From: Actinomadura rubrisoli | GTDB lineage: Bacteria > Actinomycetota > Actinomycetes > Streptosporangiales > Streptosporangiaceae | Direction: 5' to 3' | Assembly (NCBI RefSeq): GCF_004349215.1 | Contig: NZ_SMKU01000008.1 | Coordinates: forward strand, 1 to 64,000 | DNA: 64,000 nt | Part shown: positions 17,168 through 26,218 of the stretch, one piece after another | How positions within the stretch are numbered: the stretch's first letter is position 1 | Layout: every line of letters starts with the position of its first letter | Position numbers and translations under genes: made by a program | Notes under the pieces: model-generated | Told to the model about the DNA's origin: nothing | Seen by the model: the letters and a program-made list of their open reading frames with translations, nothing else | Databases searched by the model: none

Positions 17168-18643
17168 GTGGCAGGGCACATGACGCCGGAGGAGTTCCGC
17201 CGGTACGGCAGGCAGGTCGTCGATTGGATCGCCGACTACCAGGAGAAGATCGAGTCCTATCCCGTCCTGTCACGGGCCCGGCCGGGCGAGGTGCTCGCGA
17301 GCCTGCCCGCCCACCCGCCGGAGCGCGGCGAGGGGTTCGAGGCCGTCCTCGCCGACCTCGACCGCGTCGTGATGCCCGGGATCACGCACTGGCAGCATCC
17401 CGGCTTCTTCGCCTACTTCCCCGCCAACGCCAGCGGCCCCGCGATCCTCGGCGACCTGCTGTCGGCCGGGCTCGGCGTCCAGGGCATGCTGTGGGCGACC
17501 AGCCCCGCCTGCACCGAGCTGGAGACCCGGACGATCGACTGGCTGGCCGAGCTGCTCGACCTGCCCGCCCGGTTCCGCGGCGACGGCGCGGGCGGCGGCG
17601 TCATCCAGGACTCGGCGTCCGGCGCCGCGCTCGTCGCGATCCTCGCCGCGCTGCACCGGGCCGACGGCGGGACCGCCGGACGCGAGGGGATCACCCGCCG
17701 CCACACCCTCTACATCAGCTCCCAGACCCACTCGTCGCTGGAGAAGGCCGCCAAGGTCGCCGGGATCGGGTCGGCGAACGTCCGCGTCGTGGACTCGGGC
17801 CCCGGCACCCTCGCCATGGCCCCCGCGCACCTGGACGCGCTGCTCGCCGAGGACGCCGCGGCGGGCGCGGTGCCCGTCCTGGTCTGCGCGACGGTCGGCA
17901 CCACGTCCACGACGGCGGTCGACCCCGTCCCCGAGATCGGCGAGGTCTGCGCCCGGCACGGCGTCTGGCTCCACGTGGACGCCGCGTACGCAGGCGTCGC
18001 GGCCGTCTGCCCGGAGCTGCGGTGGGTCAACGACGGGCTGGACGGCCACGTCGACTCCTACTCGACCAACCCGCACAAATGGCTGCTCACCAACTTCGAC
18101 TGCAACGCGCTGTGGGTGGCCGACCGGGCCCCGCTGGTGGGCGCGCTGTCGATCCTGCCGGAATACCTGCGCAACCAGGCCACGTCCTCGGGCGAGGTCA
18201 TCGACTACCGCGACTGGCAGATCTCGCTCGGCCGCCGGTTCCGCGCGCTGAAACTGTGGTCGGTGATCCGCTGGTACGGGGCGGAGGGGCTGCGCGAGCA
18301 CGTCCGGACGGGCGTGCGGCTGGCCCGCGACCTCGCGTCCTGGGTCGCCGCCGACCCCGGGTTCGAGCTGCTGGAGCACCCCCCGTTCGGGCTCGTGTGC
18401 TTCCGCCCGCGCTGGGACGGCCTGCCGGACGGGGAGGCCGACGCGGCGACGATGCGGCTGATGGAGCGGCTCAACGCGTCCGGCGACCTCTACCTCACCC
18501 ACACCAAGGCCGGCGGGCGCGTGCTACTGCGCATGGCGATCGGCGCCCCCGCCACCGGCGACGCCCACGTGGCGGCCGCCTGGCGCCGGATCCGCGAGGA
18601 GGCGGCCGAGCAGGCCGCGGAACGGGCCGACCCCGGCCGGTGA
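17168..18643 (+). CDS. aromatic-L-amino-acid decarboxylase family (PLP group II)
   Basis: The protein has 491 residues of group II PLP decarboxylase, which remove CO2 from amino acids such as Trp, Tyr, Phe or DOPA to give amines. Signatures are THWQHPGFFAYFPANASGPA, the His of YISSQTHSSLEKA that stacks on PLP, the Asp of WLHVDAAYAG, and the PLP Lys in STNPHKWLLTNFDCNALWV. This match to animal and plant AADC is unusually close, favouring aromatic substrates over glutamate or diaminobutyrate. The GTG at 17168 has GGGAG five bases upstream. An ATG at 17180 is an alternative. It converges on a cytochrome P450 with 4 bases between stops, so a shared pathway is possible but not shown. Confidence 0.88.
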   Translation: MAGHMTPEEFRRYGRQVVDWIADYQEKIESYPVLSRARPGEVLASLPAHPPERGEGFEAVLADLDRVVMPGITHWQHPGFFAYFPANASGPAILGDLLSAGLGVQGMLWATSPACTELETRTIDWLAELLDLPARFRGDGAGGGVIQDSASGAALVAILAALHRADGGTAGREGITRRHTLYISSQTHSSLEKAAKVAGIGSANVRVVDSGPGTLAMAPAHLDALLAEDAAAGAVPVLVCATVGTTSTTAVDPVPEIGEVCARHGVWLHVDAAYAGVAAVCPELRWVNDGLDGHVDSYSTNPHKWLLTNFDCNALWVADRAPLVGALSILPEYLRNQATSSGEVIDYRDWQISLGRRFRALKLWSVIRWYGAEGLREHVRTGVRLARDLASWVAADPGFELLEHPPFGLVCFRPRWDGLPDGEADAATMRLMERLNASGDLYLTHTKAGGRVLLRMAIGAPATGDAHVAAAWRRIREEAAEQAAERADPGR

Positions 18644-18647
18644 GCCC

Positions 18648-20051
18648 CTAGGACTGGGCGAGGCGGACGGCACGCAGGATGCGCCGCACCAGCGACCGCG
18701 ATTCGGGCTCGTCCGCGCCCTGCCCGGCGGCCGGCTCCGCGTCGGGGCTCCCGGCGGGCGGCGGCGGCTCGCCCGCCAGCTCGTAGTGGACCGGCAGCGA
18801 GCGCAGCCCCCGCATCATCGGGGACGACCGCCACGGCAGCTGGTCGGCGGGCAGCGCCAGCCGCAGCCCGCCGAACCGGTCGAACAGCCGCTCCACCGCG
18901 ATCACGGTGATGGTGGTGGCCAGGTCGCGGCCGAGGCAGGCGTGCGGCCCCGCGCCCCACGCCAGGTGCGCGCGGGAGCTGTAGATCGAGTCGGCCGCCG
19001 CGCCTTCGGTGAAGGCGGGGTCCAGGTGCGCGGCGGCGGGCGACAGCATGACCGGGTCGCCGGCCGCGATCTGGAACCGGCCGATCCGCACGTCGACCTT
19101 CGGCCAGCGGAACGACAGGTTGGCCATCGGCGGGCTGGAGATCGCGGCCCGGTTGACCGCCTCCTGGATCATCCCGGCGGACAGGCTGTCGCGGGCCCCG
19201 GTCTCCCCGATGACCACCTCGGCGATGGTGTTGCCGACCAGCGTCCCGGTGAAGTCGCCGATCAGCCCCGTCAGCAGGACCATCTCGCGGGCCAGCTCGT
19301 CCACCGTCAGGTCCGGGACGGCGGCGAGCATGAAGGACGGCAGGTCCTCGCCGGGCTCGGCCGCCTTGGCCGCGCACACCTGCGTGACCTCGGCCATCAG
19401 CCGCGCGGACGCCTCGGCGGCGTCCGGGCCAGCGTCCAGCACTCGCCACAGGTCCATGATCAGCTCGTCGCCGCGGGCGCTGTCGGCCCCGAGCAGCCGG
19501 CCCATCACCATCAGCGGGAGGGGGCGCGCGTACTGCGCCGACAGGTCGGCCCAGCCGGTGCGGCCGCCGCCCTCCGACAGCACGGTGATCAGCTCGTCGG
19601 CGTACCGCCGGACGGCCTGCTCCAGCTGCTTGGCCTGCGGCCGCGAGCGGTCCTGGAAGGGGCGCAGGCCCTCGCTCCAGGCGCCCCGGAGCCGGCTCAG
19701 GTCGGCGCCGTCGCGGAACACCGAGAAGTCGAGCCCGTACACGGGCAGCAGCGGCCAGTCGGCGGGCACGCGGCCCTCGCGGCGCGCGCGCCAGGAGTCC
19801 AGCCGCCGGCTCCAGACGCCGCGCGCGTCGCGCAGGATGTCGAGCGTCTGCGGGTAGCCGATGACGAGCCACGCGGGCACCCCGAGGACGTCCACCGGCG
19901 CCACCGGCCCGTACTCGGCGCGCAGCCGCTCGTAGAAGAGCGCGGGACGGGACTCGTAGTCCCGGTTGACCAGCGGCTGGACGGCGAGCGCCTCCAGCGG
20001 CGGATGGGCCGGCGCGGGCTCGGACGGCGGGATCTGGGGCTCCACGAGCAC
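18648..20051 (-). CDS. cytochrome P450
   Basis: The protein has 467 residues. The haem-thiolate signature is AHLAWGAGPHACLGRDLA. The meander/ExxR region is degenerate. The I-helix reads LIGDFTGTLVGNTIAEVV rather than the usual AGxDTT, so the acid-alcohol pair that delivers protons is altered. About 45 residues of Pro/Ala-rich tail follow the core (EPPPPAGSPDAEPAAGQGAD), unusual for a soluble bacterial P450. It is soluble and lacks an N-terminal anchor. No ferredoxin gene is adjacent, so electron partners must be elsewhere. The ATG at 20051 was used. It resembles the actinomycete CYP107/CYP105 group in general form, but I do not assign a subfamily. Confidence 0.85.
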   Translation of the reverse strand: MLVEPQIPPSEPAPAHPPLEALAVQPLVNRDYESRPALFYERLRAEYGPVAPVDVLGVPAWLVIGYPQTLDILRDARGVWSRRLDSWRARREGRVPADWPLLPVYGLDFSVFRDGADLSRLRGAWSEGLRPFQDRSRPQAKQLEQAVRRYADELITVLSEGGGRTGWADLSAQYARPLPLMVMGRLLGADSARGDELIMDLWRVLDAGPDAAEASARLMAEVTQVCAAKAAEPGEDLPSFMLAAVPDLTVDELAREMVLLTGLIGDFTGTLVGNTIAEVVIGETGARDSLSAGMIQEAVNRAAISSPPMANLSFRWPKVDVRIGRFQIAAGDPVMLSPAAAHLDPAFTEGAAADSIYSSRAHLAWGAGPHACLGRDLATTITVIAVERLFDRFGGLRLALPADQLPWRSSPMMRGLRSLPVHYELAGEPPPPAGSPDAEPAAGQGADEPESRSLVRRILRAVRLAQS

Positions 20052-20188
20052 ACCCTAGGGGAGTTCGTCCCGCTAATGATCGTCCCGCCGGGAAAACCCC
20101 GGAATGATCTTCCCGGCGGGTCCGGTGCCCGCGTTCCCCTCCGGGTATGTGAGGCTAGTGGGTGCCCCTACAACGGCTGGAGGTCCGC

Positions 20189-20395
20189 ATGGCCGACTCG
20201 TCAGGAGAGAAGGACGGCAGCGAGAAGGACGGCAGCGAGGACGACGTGAAGCGCAGGTTCCGGGAGGCCCTGGAGCGCAAGCGCGGAGCGGCGGCCGAGA
20301 AGAACGCGGGCGCGGGCGGCAGGAGCGGTTCGAAGGTGCGCGGCACCCACGAGCGCGCCGACCACCAGCGCCAGTTCCGCCGCAAGAGCGGCTGA
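20189..20395 (+). CDS. DUF5302 family small basic protein
   Basis: The protein has 68 residues and is very hydrophilic: an acidic start ([16 protein letters not shown]), a helix [20 protein letters not shown], and a basic tail ending [10 protein letters not shown]. This composition and the FRRKSG end match the DUF5302 family of actinomycetes. Its function is unknown, and nucleic-acid or ribosome association is only a guess. The direct repeat [10 protein letters not shown] near the start derives from a duplicated nucleotide unit (agaaggacggcagcg). A good ribosome site, GGAGG, is at 20179-20183. A terminator follows 59 bases later. Confidence 0.8.
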   Translation: MADSSGEKDGSEKDGSEDDVKRRFREALERKRGAAAEKNAGAGGRSGSKVRGTHERADHQRQFRRKSG

Positions 20396-20453
20396 GCGCC
20401 GGCCGCGCAGCCCGTCCGCACACGAGAGCGGCCGGAAGGGGCCGCACCGCCGA

Positions 20454-20479
20454 GACCCCCGCGCGAATGCGCGGGGGTC
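20454..20479. terminator. perfect 11-bp hairpin terminator
   Basis: GACCCCCGCGC at 20454-20464 and GCGCGGGGGTC at 20469-20479 are exact complements around a GAAT tetraloop. The hairpin lies between the convergent DUF5302 and flavoenzyme genes and can serve both. Confidence 0.8.
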
Positions 20480-20522
20480 GACGAGGCGTGCCCTGGGCCC
20501 GCTTCGGCCGCCGGTCCGCGTG

Positions 20523-21158
20523 TCAGCCCCGGTACAGCTTCTTCTCGTAGGCGGGGCCGTAGTACTCCTCCAGCTCCTCGACGCTCTCCTTGGTGAACTG
20601 CACGTCCTTCTGGATCCGGGCGTGCGAGGGCAGCGCGCCGGGCTCCCACTCCCCGGGCTTCCACAGGTTCGACCGCATGAGCGCCTTGCCGCAGTGGAAG
20701 AAGATCTGCTCGATCTCCACGACCAGGGCGAGGACCGGGCGGTGGCCCTTGACGACCATCGCGTCGAAGAAGGGCGCCTCCCGGACGAGCCGTGCCCGGC
20801 CGTTGATCCGCAGCGTCTCGCGGCGCCCGGGGATCAGGTGGATCAGCCCGACGTGCGGGTTGGCCAGGACGTTGAGGAAGCCGTCGGCGCGGCGGTTGCC
20901 GGGACGGTCGGGGATGGCGAGGGTGGTGTCGTCGAGGACGCGGACGAACCCGGGCGGGTCGCCCTTGGGGGACACGTCGCAGTTCCCGGCGGCGTCGCTG
21001 GTGGCGATCAGGCAGAACGGGGACCGTGCGAGCCATTCCCGGTCCCAGTCGTGCAGGGCGACGCGCTCCTTGTCGACCGCGCGCGGCATCGGGGCGCCGA
21101 GCAGCTCGCGCAGCTCCTCCGCAGAGGTGATCTCGGTGAACTCGGGGGCGAGCGTCAT
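20523..21158 (-). CDS. pyridoxamine 5'-phosphate oxidase-type FMN-dependent protein (DR_2398-like family)
   Basis: The protein has 211 residues of the split-barrel flavin fold. Visible motifs are SPFCLIATSDAAGNCDVSPK and FVRVLDDTTLAIPDRPGNR (phosphate and flavin contacts), ANPHVGLIHLIPGRRETLRI and GHRPVLALVVEIEQIFFHCG. This order fits the PPOX-class family typified by DR_2398 rather than true PdxH, so vitamin B6 oxidation is not implied. Its substrate is unknown. The start at 21158 is an ATG with GGAGCG upstream. It is divergent from the DMT transporter across 270 bases, in which I see no gene. Confidence 0.8.
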   Translation of the reverse strand: MTLAPEFTEITSAEELRELLGAPMPRAVDKERVALHDWDREWLARSPFCLIATSDAAGNCDVSPKGDPPGFVRVLDDTTLAIPDRPGNRRADGFLNVLANPHVGLIHLIPGRRETLRINGRARLVREAPFFDAMVVKGHRPVLALVVEIEQIFFHCGKALMRSNLWKPGEWEPGALPSHARIQKDVQFTKESVEELEEYYGPAYEKKLYRG

Positions 21159-21428
21159 CGCCGCTCCTTCCGCCGTGGGGCCCGGAAGGCCAGCGTAACT
21201 CCCGGCCGTCCGGGCATCGTGGACCGGGCCATCCCGACTCCACCCGCCGTGCCCCGGCGCTTGCCTCCCGCGCCGCGTCCGCGTTTCCCGGGACGGGAGC
21301 GGGTGCGATAAAAGAGCGCGGCCGCGCGATCACTCGCGGCGACGAGTAATTCCGATTCCGCATTCCAGCGGGTGCCCAAAGATTAGTATCCGGCCCTACA
21401 GGTTCTGGTCGTCTTCTCGGAGGCCCGG

Positions 21429-22322
21429 GTGATCGGCGTCGCGACCTCGCTCGTCGCGGTCTGCCTGTGCTATTGCGGCGTCGCCCTGTTCAAGGCGGCC
21501 AGCGCCCGGATGGAGCCGCTGCGCGGCGACCGCCTCCCGCACCTGCTCGGCCAGCTGCTCACCAGCCGGCTGTGGGCGGCGGGCCTGCTGCTGCTCGTGG
21601 CGGGCGTGGAACTCCAGCTCGTCGGGTTCGCCAGGCTGCCGGCCGCGCTGGTCGTCCCGCTGTCGGGCACGGCGGGCGTCCTCCTGCTGGGGTTCACCGC
21701 CGGGTGCTTCGGCGAGCGGCTCGGCGGGCGCGACTGGCTGGGGATCGCCCTGTTCGCGCTGGGCGCCCTCCTGGTGGCCGCGTCGCTGGCCGACGGGAGC
21801 CGCGGTCCCGGCCGCCCGCCGCCGCCGTCGGTGCTGCTCGCCGTCGCCGTCCCGTCCCTGGTCCTGCCCGCCCTGTGGTCGGTGCTCGGCCACCTGCGCC
21901 CGGACGGCCGCCACCGCCGCACGTCCGCCGGCGTGTCCTACGGCGTCGCCTGCGGGGTCCTCGTCGGCGCCGCCGAGATCGGCGTGAAGGGCCTGGCGAT
22001 CACCTTCTACGCCGGCGCCGGCGCCGCCGACGTGCTCGCCGGCCCCCACTTTTACATCGCCGTGGTCGGCATGGCGCTCGCGCTCGTCCAGGGCATGATC
22101 GCCTTGCAGCGCGCCCGGATGGCGGTCTGCATGACCGTCGCCACCATCGTCGCCCTGATCTACCTGGTGGTGGCCGGAACGTTCCTGTTCGGCGGCGACT
22201 GGCCGTCCGACCCGCTGTGGGGGGTGCTGCGGGTCGCGGGGGTCGGCGTCGCCGTCGCGGCGGTCTTCGCCTTCCCGCGCGAGGCCCCGCCCGAGCACCC
22301 GTCCCACCGCGCCCGGGTGTGA
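21429..22322 (+). CDS. DMT/EamA-like transporter
   Basis: The protein has 297 residues with about nine or ten hydrophobic helices, for example IGVATSLVAVCLCYCGVALF, AAGLLLLVAGVELQLVGFA, WLGIALFALGALLVAASLA and AVCMTVATIVALIYLVVAG. The two-half layout with a short loop in the middle is that of the drug/metabolite transporter superfamily and related NIPA-like magnesium proteins. The substrate cannot be told. The GTG at 21429 follows a GGAGG-like site at about 21419. The gene stands alone and is followed by the truncated serine hydrolase. Confidence 0.72.
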   Translation: MIGVATSLVAVCLCYCGVALFKAASARMEPLRGDRLPHLLGQLLTSRLWAAGLLLLVAGVELQLVGFARLPAALVVPLSGTAGVLLLGFTAGCFGERLGGRDWLGIALFALGALLVAASLADGSRGPGRPPPPSVLLAVAVPSLVLPALWSVLGHLRPDGRHRRTSAGVSYGVACGVLVGAAEIGVKGLAITFYAGAGAADVLAGPHFYIAVVGMALALVQGMIALQRARMAVCMTVATIVALIYLVVAGTFLFGGDWPSDPLWGVLRVAGVGVAVAAVFAFPREAPPEHPSHRARV

Positions 22323-22410
22323 CCTGTCCTGGAACGGACGAGGTAGGGCTGACCGCAGCAGGAACCCACCGGCTGGCCCCGTCGTGGCGGTGACGCGGCG
22401 TCCCTAGCGT

Positions 22411-23364
22411 TTGCGTACGGGCGGCGGGTCCCACTTCCGGGCGGGCAGCAACACCAAGACGTACGTGGCCACGGTGATCCTCCAGCTCGTCGCCGAGGGA
22501 CGGATCGGCCTGGGCGACTCGGTCGACAAGTGGCTGCCCGGCCTCGTCCAGGGCAACGGCAACGACGGCAAGAAGATCACGGTGCGGCACCTGCTGCAGC
22601 ACACGAGCGGGCTCTACAACTACACCGAGGACCTGCCGTTCGGGACGGAGGCCGACTTCCAGGCGCACCGGTTCGACCACCACACGCCCGCGGAGCTGGT
22701 CGGGATGGCCTTGAAGCACCGCCCGAGCTTCGAGCCGGGGGAGACCAAGCCGGACGGCGACCCGAAATGGGAGTACTGCAACACCGGCTACGTGCTCCTC
22801 GGCATGATCATCAAGCGGGTGACCGGACATGAGTGGGACCGGGAGGTCATGCGGCGGATCGTGCGGCCGCTCGGCCTGACGCACACCGGGTTCGCCCCGG
22901 GCTACGACGTTCCGCGGCCGCACGCGCAGGGCTACCAGCAGTTCACGGTGGGCGGGCCGTTCGTGGACGCCACCCGGATGGACTACAGCTGGGCGTCCTC
23001 GGCCGGGACGCTGACCACCACGGCGGCGGACCACAACCGGTTCTTCAAGGCGCTGATCGGGGGACGGCTGCTGCGCCCCGCGCAGCTGGCCGAGATGCAG
23101 AGGACCGTGCCCACGGACATGGACGGCTACTTCACCGGCGCCCGGTACGGGCTCGGGCTGATTTGGCTCCCCCTGCCCTGCTCCAAGGCCGGGTACTGGG
23201 GGCACGGCGGTGACACGCCCGGCTTCATGACCCGCGAGGGCGTCACCCCCGACACGCGGCGGAGCGTCGCGATCAGCGTGCCGTCGCAGCTGGCGGGCGA
23301 TCCGGGGCTGCCGCTGGACCTGGCGGCGAGGACGGCCGTCCGGAACGTCCTCTGCGGGCGGTAA
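22411..23364 (+). pseudogene. 5'-truncated serine beta-lactamase-fold hydrolase
   Basis: The catalytic part is complete: SxxK in HFRAGSNTKTYVATVILQ, the YxN-type motif in WEYCNTGYVLLGM, and HGG in YWGHGGDTPGF. The frame, however, begins only about 10 residues before the SxxK helix. Family members, including the intact paralogue at 46666-47841, have a signal peptide plus 60-90 residues first. The only start is a TTG at 22411 with no ribosome site. So the export signal and first beta-strands are missing, and the product, if made, would be stranded in the cytoplasm and probably misfolded. Intact members are D-Ala-D-Ala carboxypeptidase-like or esterase-like. The deletion joint lies between about 22323 and 22411. 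Confidence 0.7.
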
Positions 23365-23394
23365 GGCCCGCACCGGCGCATCGGCGCACCGGGT

Positions 23395-23432
23395 GGCCGC
23401 GTGGTGTCCCCCGTGCGGACCACCACGCGGCC
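23395..23432. terminator. 12-bp stem terminator between convergent genes
   Basis: GGCCGCGTGGTG at 23395-23406 pairs exactly with CACCACGCGGCC at 23421-23432 around a 14-base loop. It lies between the truncated hydrolase and the convergent DUF899 gene, so it can act in both directions. Confidence 0.75.
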
Positions 23433-23488
23433 GCCGGGCCGCCGCGCGCAGGGCACCACCGGTGCCCAAGGGGAAGGGCGCGGCGCTC

Positions 23489-24265
23489 TCAGTGGGAGTA
23501 CTCGTCGTCGTACTCGTCGGGATAGGGCAGCTTGCCGCCCGCCTGCACGCCGCCTGAGCCGCGGCCCTTGGGCTCCTCCCACTCCTCCTGGCGGCCGAGG
23601 GCCGTCATGTCGAGGAAGTAGTAGGAGCCGCCGACCTGCTCGGTGCCGCGCGCGTACGCGGAGTAGGTGTGGTAGACGGCGTCGCCGTCGCGGAGGAAGC
23701 AGCTGGAGCCGGGCAGCTCCATCGGGCGCTCGCTGTCCAGGAAGGCCCGCTCGCCGGCCCGGCGGTACTCGTCGGCGGTGCGGTAGTTGTACTCCTCCGG
23801 CGCCACCGATCCGTCGACCGTGACGTGGAAGTCGTAGTTGAAGTCGCTGCCGTACGAGGAGTACCAGGGGAACACCCAGCCCATCTCCGCCCGGAACGGC
23901 CCGATCTTCGACTGCGGCGCGCGGGACACCGCGGCGTAGGCGGTGCCGCGGTCGCGCAGGTGGCGCAGGTGCCCCACGGAGATCTCCGCGAGCCCGGACG
24001 AGCAGCTCCGGCAGGCGCGCTCCCAGGACGGGTCCCACATCACGTGCCCGACGATGAGCTGGCTCCGGCCCTGGAACAGGTCGAGCAGGCCCGCCTTGCC
24101 GTCGGGCCCCTCGAAGACGTAGTCCTTGTCGATCCGCACCATGGGCAGGCGGCGACGCTCGGCGTTCAGCGCGTCACGGGCCCGGGTGAGCTCCTTCTCC
24201 TTGACGAGCAGCGCCTTGCGCGCGGCCACCCACTCCTCGCGCGTGACGACCTCCGGAAGGGCCAT
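23489..24265 (-). CDS. DUF899 family thioredoxin-like protein
   Basis: The protein has 258 residues. A helical N-terminus (VTREEWVAARKALLVKEKEL) is followed by a thioredoxin-like core with GLLDLFQGRSQLIVGHVMWD and the cysteine pair in CRSCSSGLAE. Later markers are GWVFPWYSSYGSDFNYDFHV and HTYSAYARGTEQVGGSYYFL. These are DUF899 hallmarks. A redox role is suggested by the fold, but no substrate is known. The ATG at 24263-24265 has GGAGGAG upstream. The tail is Asp/Glu/Tyr-rich (YPDEYDDEYSH). Confidence 0.83.
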   Translation of the reverse strand: MALPEVVTREEWVAARKALLVKEKELTRARDALNAERRRLPMVRIDKDYVFEGPDGKAGLLDLFQGRSQLIVGHVMWDPSWERACRSCSSGLAEISVGHLRHLRDRGTAYAAVSRAPQSKIGPFRAEMGWVFPWYSSYGSDFNYDFHVTVDGSVAPEEYNYRTADEYRRAGERAFLDSERPMELPGSSCFLRDGDAVYHTYSAYARGTEQVGGSYYFLDMTALGRQEEWEEPKGRGSGGVQAGGKLPYPDEYDDEYSH

Positions 24266-24417
24266 GCCTTCTCCTCCGTCCGAAACAGGGGTGCGTGCGG
24301 TCATTTGGTACCGACTTGGTGGCGCACCGGAAATCATCGGCCCCGTCCGGTGACTTTCGGGACGCGGCGGAGTCGGTCCTTGTGGGGGATGGCGCCCCCA
24401 GGAGGATGAGGGGTGCG

Positions 24418-25053
24418 ATGGACGCGGTGGAGACGGCGGCGCTGCGGGGCTACGGCTCCGGGCTGCTGGAAAGGTCGATCGGTTTCGCGGTCGGCGTCCT
24501 TGAGTCCGTCACGGCCGAGACGCTCCGGCGTCCGACGCCGTGCCGGGGCTGGGACCTGGAGGCCCTGCTGCGGCATATGGCCGAGTCCCTGGCCGCGCTG
24601 TGCGAGGCCGTCGACACCGGCTCGGTGCGGCTCTTCCCGGACGACGACCCGGGGCACGACGATCTGGGGCCCGCCGAGGCGGGCGCTTCCGCCGCCGCGC
24701 TCGTGGTGGGCTTCCGCGCGGGCGCCGACCGGCTGCTCGGGGCCTGGACGGCCGCGGCCGAGGACGACCGATCGGTCACCGTCGGCGGCTGCCCCATGCG
24801 CGGGAGCCTGGTCGCCGGGACGGGGGCCATCGAGATCGCGGTGCACGGCTGGGACGTCGCCTGGGCCACCGGGCGGCCGCGCCCGATCCCGCCCGCCCTC
24901 GCGGGCCAGCTGCTCAGGCTCGCCTCGACTGTGGTCACCGACGCGACCCGGCACGGCCTGTTCGCGCCGCCGGTCCCGGTGCCGCCGGCGGCCGGGCCGA
25001 ACGACCGCCTGCTCGCCTACCTCGGCCGCGACCCGTCCGCGGTCCCCGGCTGA
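24418..25053 (+). CDS. TIGR03086-type mycothiol-dependent-isomerase-like metal-binding protein
   Basis: The protein has 211 residues of the DinB/maleylpyruvate-isomerase fold. Signatures are TPCRGWDLEALLRHMAES, with the first metal His, and GAIEIAVHGWDVAWATG, with the second. These proteins bind a divalent metal, and some use mycothiol, the actinobacterial thiol. The substrate here is unknown. The start is an ATG at 24418 with GAGGGG upstream. An in-frame ATG at 24406 is possible. It converges on the MBL hydrolase with 27 bases between stops. Confidence 0.78.
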   Translation: MDAVETAALRGYGSGLLERSIGFAVGVLESVTAETLRRPTPCRGWDLEALLRHMAESLAALCEAVDTGSVRLFPDDDPGHDDLGPAEAGASAAALVVGFRAGADRLLGAWTAAAEDDRSVTVGGCPMRGSLVAGTGAIEIAVHGWDVAWATGRPRPIPPALAGQLLRLASTVVTDATRHGLFAPPVPVPPAAGPNDRLLAYLGRDPSAVPG

Positions 25054-25080
25054 CCGGCAAGCGCCCTAGGGGCGGAGGGG

Positions 25081-26118
25081 TCAGCCGCGAGGGGCGTAGC
25101 GGCGGACCCCGCCGTCCTCGTGCGCGTCCAGGACGCCCTGGTCGGCCAGGACGTCCAGGTGCGCCTCGATCTCCAGCACCGCCAGCATCCGGCTGAACGA
25201 GTCCAGGTCGTCCAGCTTGCGCTTGCGGCGCGTCCACGGGATGGCCCGCGCCACCTCGAAGGCCGTCGCGTGCCCCGCGCGGACCTGCCCGGCGGCGGCG
25301 TCGAGGCGGGCGGCGTGGTGGTCGAGCAGCTCGTCGATCCGCGTGTGCGTGCTGGCCTTCACCGGGCCGTGCGCGGGCAGCAGCAGCGTGTCGGGCATGT
25401 CCCGGACGAGCCGCAGCGACGCCAGGTAGCTGCGCAGCGGCTTCGGCTCGGGCTCGGTCTCCAGCCCGATGGACGGGCTGATGTGCGGCAGCACGTGGTC
25501 CCCGGCGAACAGCAGCCCGGCGGCGGCGTCGCGGAGCACGACGTGTCCGCGCGTGTGCCCGGGCGTGGCGAACACGTCCAGCCCCCGCTCGGCCAGGGGA
25601 ACGCGCTCCTCGTCGTCCAGCCAGGCGTCCGGCATGGCGTCGGGGACGCTCCGCCCGGAGGTGTCGACGGGGGCGCCGGCGATCTCGTCGGCCAGGTCGC
25701 CCGCGCCGCAGCGGCGCAGCAGGTCCACCTGGCGGGGGTGCAGCCCCCGGCGGACGTCGAACGCCTCGATCGAGGGCCGCTCGCCGCGGCCGATCCGCAC
25801 CCGGGTGCCGAACGACTCGCGCAGCGCCAGGGCCTGGGAGTAGTGGTCCCAGTGCGCGTGGGTGACGAGGAACTGCGCCACGTCGTCCAGCCGGTGCCCG
25901 AGCGTGCGGAGCGCGCCCTCCAGGGACGCGCGCGTGTCGGGCATGGCCCAGCCGGAGTCGATGACCACCGGGCCGCCCGGGTCCTCGATGACGTACACGT
26001 TGACGGCGTGCAGCGAGGGGATCGGCAGCGCGAGCGGGATCCGGTGCACCCCCGGCGCCACCTGATGGGCGCCGGGTTCGGTCCAGTCCGTCGGCTGCTC
26101 CACGACCGGTGCCGTCAC
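25081..26118 (-). CDS. MBL-fold metallo-hydrolase
   Basis: The protein has 345 residues. The zinc motif HAHWDH lies in FLVTHAHWDHYSQAL, a second His in VFATPGHTRGHVVL, and the metal-bridging Asp in LLFAGDHVLPHISP. The last His is in LLPAHGPV. About 70 C-terminal residues form a winged-helix-like end common in LACTB2/RNase-Z-like hydrolases (KRKLDDLDSFSRMLAVLE, HLDVLADQGVLDAHEDGG). Family members hydrolyse thioesters, lactones or glyoxalase-type substrates. The choice here is open. The GTG start at 26116-26118 has GAGGGG upstream. Confidence 0.87.
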   Translation of the reverse strand: MTAPVVEQPTDWTEPGAHQVAPGVHRIPLALPIPSLHAVNVYVIEDPGGPVVIDSGWAMPDTRASLEGALRTLGHRLDDVAQFLVTHAHWDHYSQALALRESFGTRVRIGRGERPSIEAFDVRRGLHPRQVDLLRRCGAGDLADEIAGAPVDTSGRSVPDAMPDAWLDDEERVPLAERGLDVFATPGHTRGHVVLRDAAAGLLFAGDHVLPHISPSIGLETEPEPKPLRSYLASLRLVRDMPDTLLLPAHGPVKASTHTRIDELLDHHAARLDAAAGQVRAGHATAFEVARAIPWTRRKRKLDDLDSFSRMLAVLEIEAHLDVLADQGVLDAHEDGGVRRYAPRG

Positions 26119-26218
26119 CGCGCCCCCCTCGACAATCGAATCACGTTCGGGGTCGAACCTACTTCATGCTGAATATCCGATTCGTCGCACCCCTGGCCGG
26201 CCGGTGCCGAGCGGCGGG

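Noticed and set aside
8777-20051. One biosynthetic gene cluster covering aminotransferase, acyl-CoA ligase, monooxygenase, decarboxylase and P450
   Set aside because: Terminators, small unrelated genes and mixed directions break the run, and no core synthase is present.
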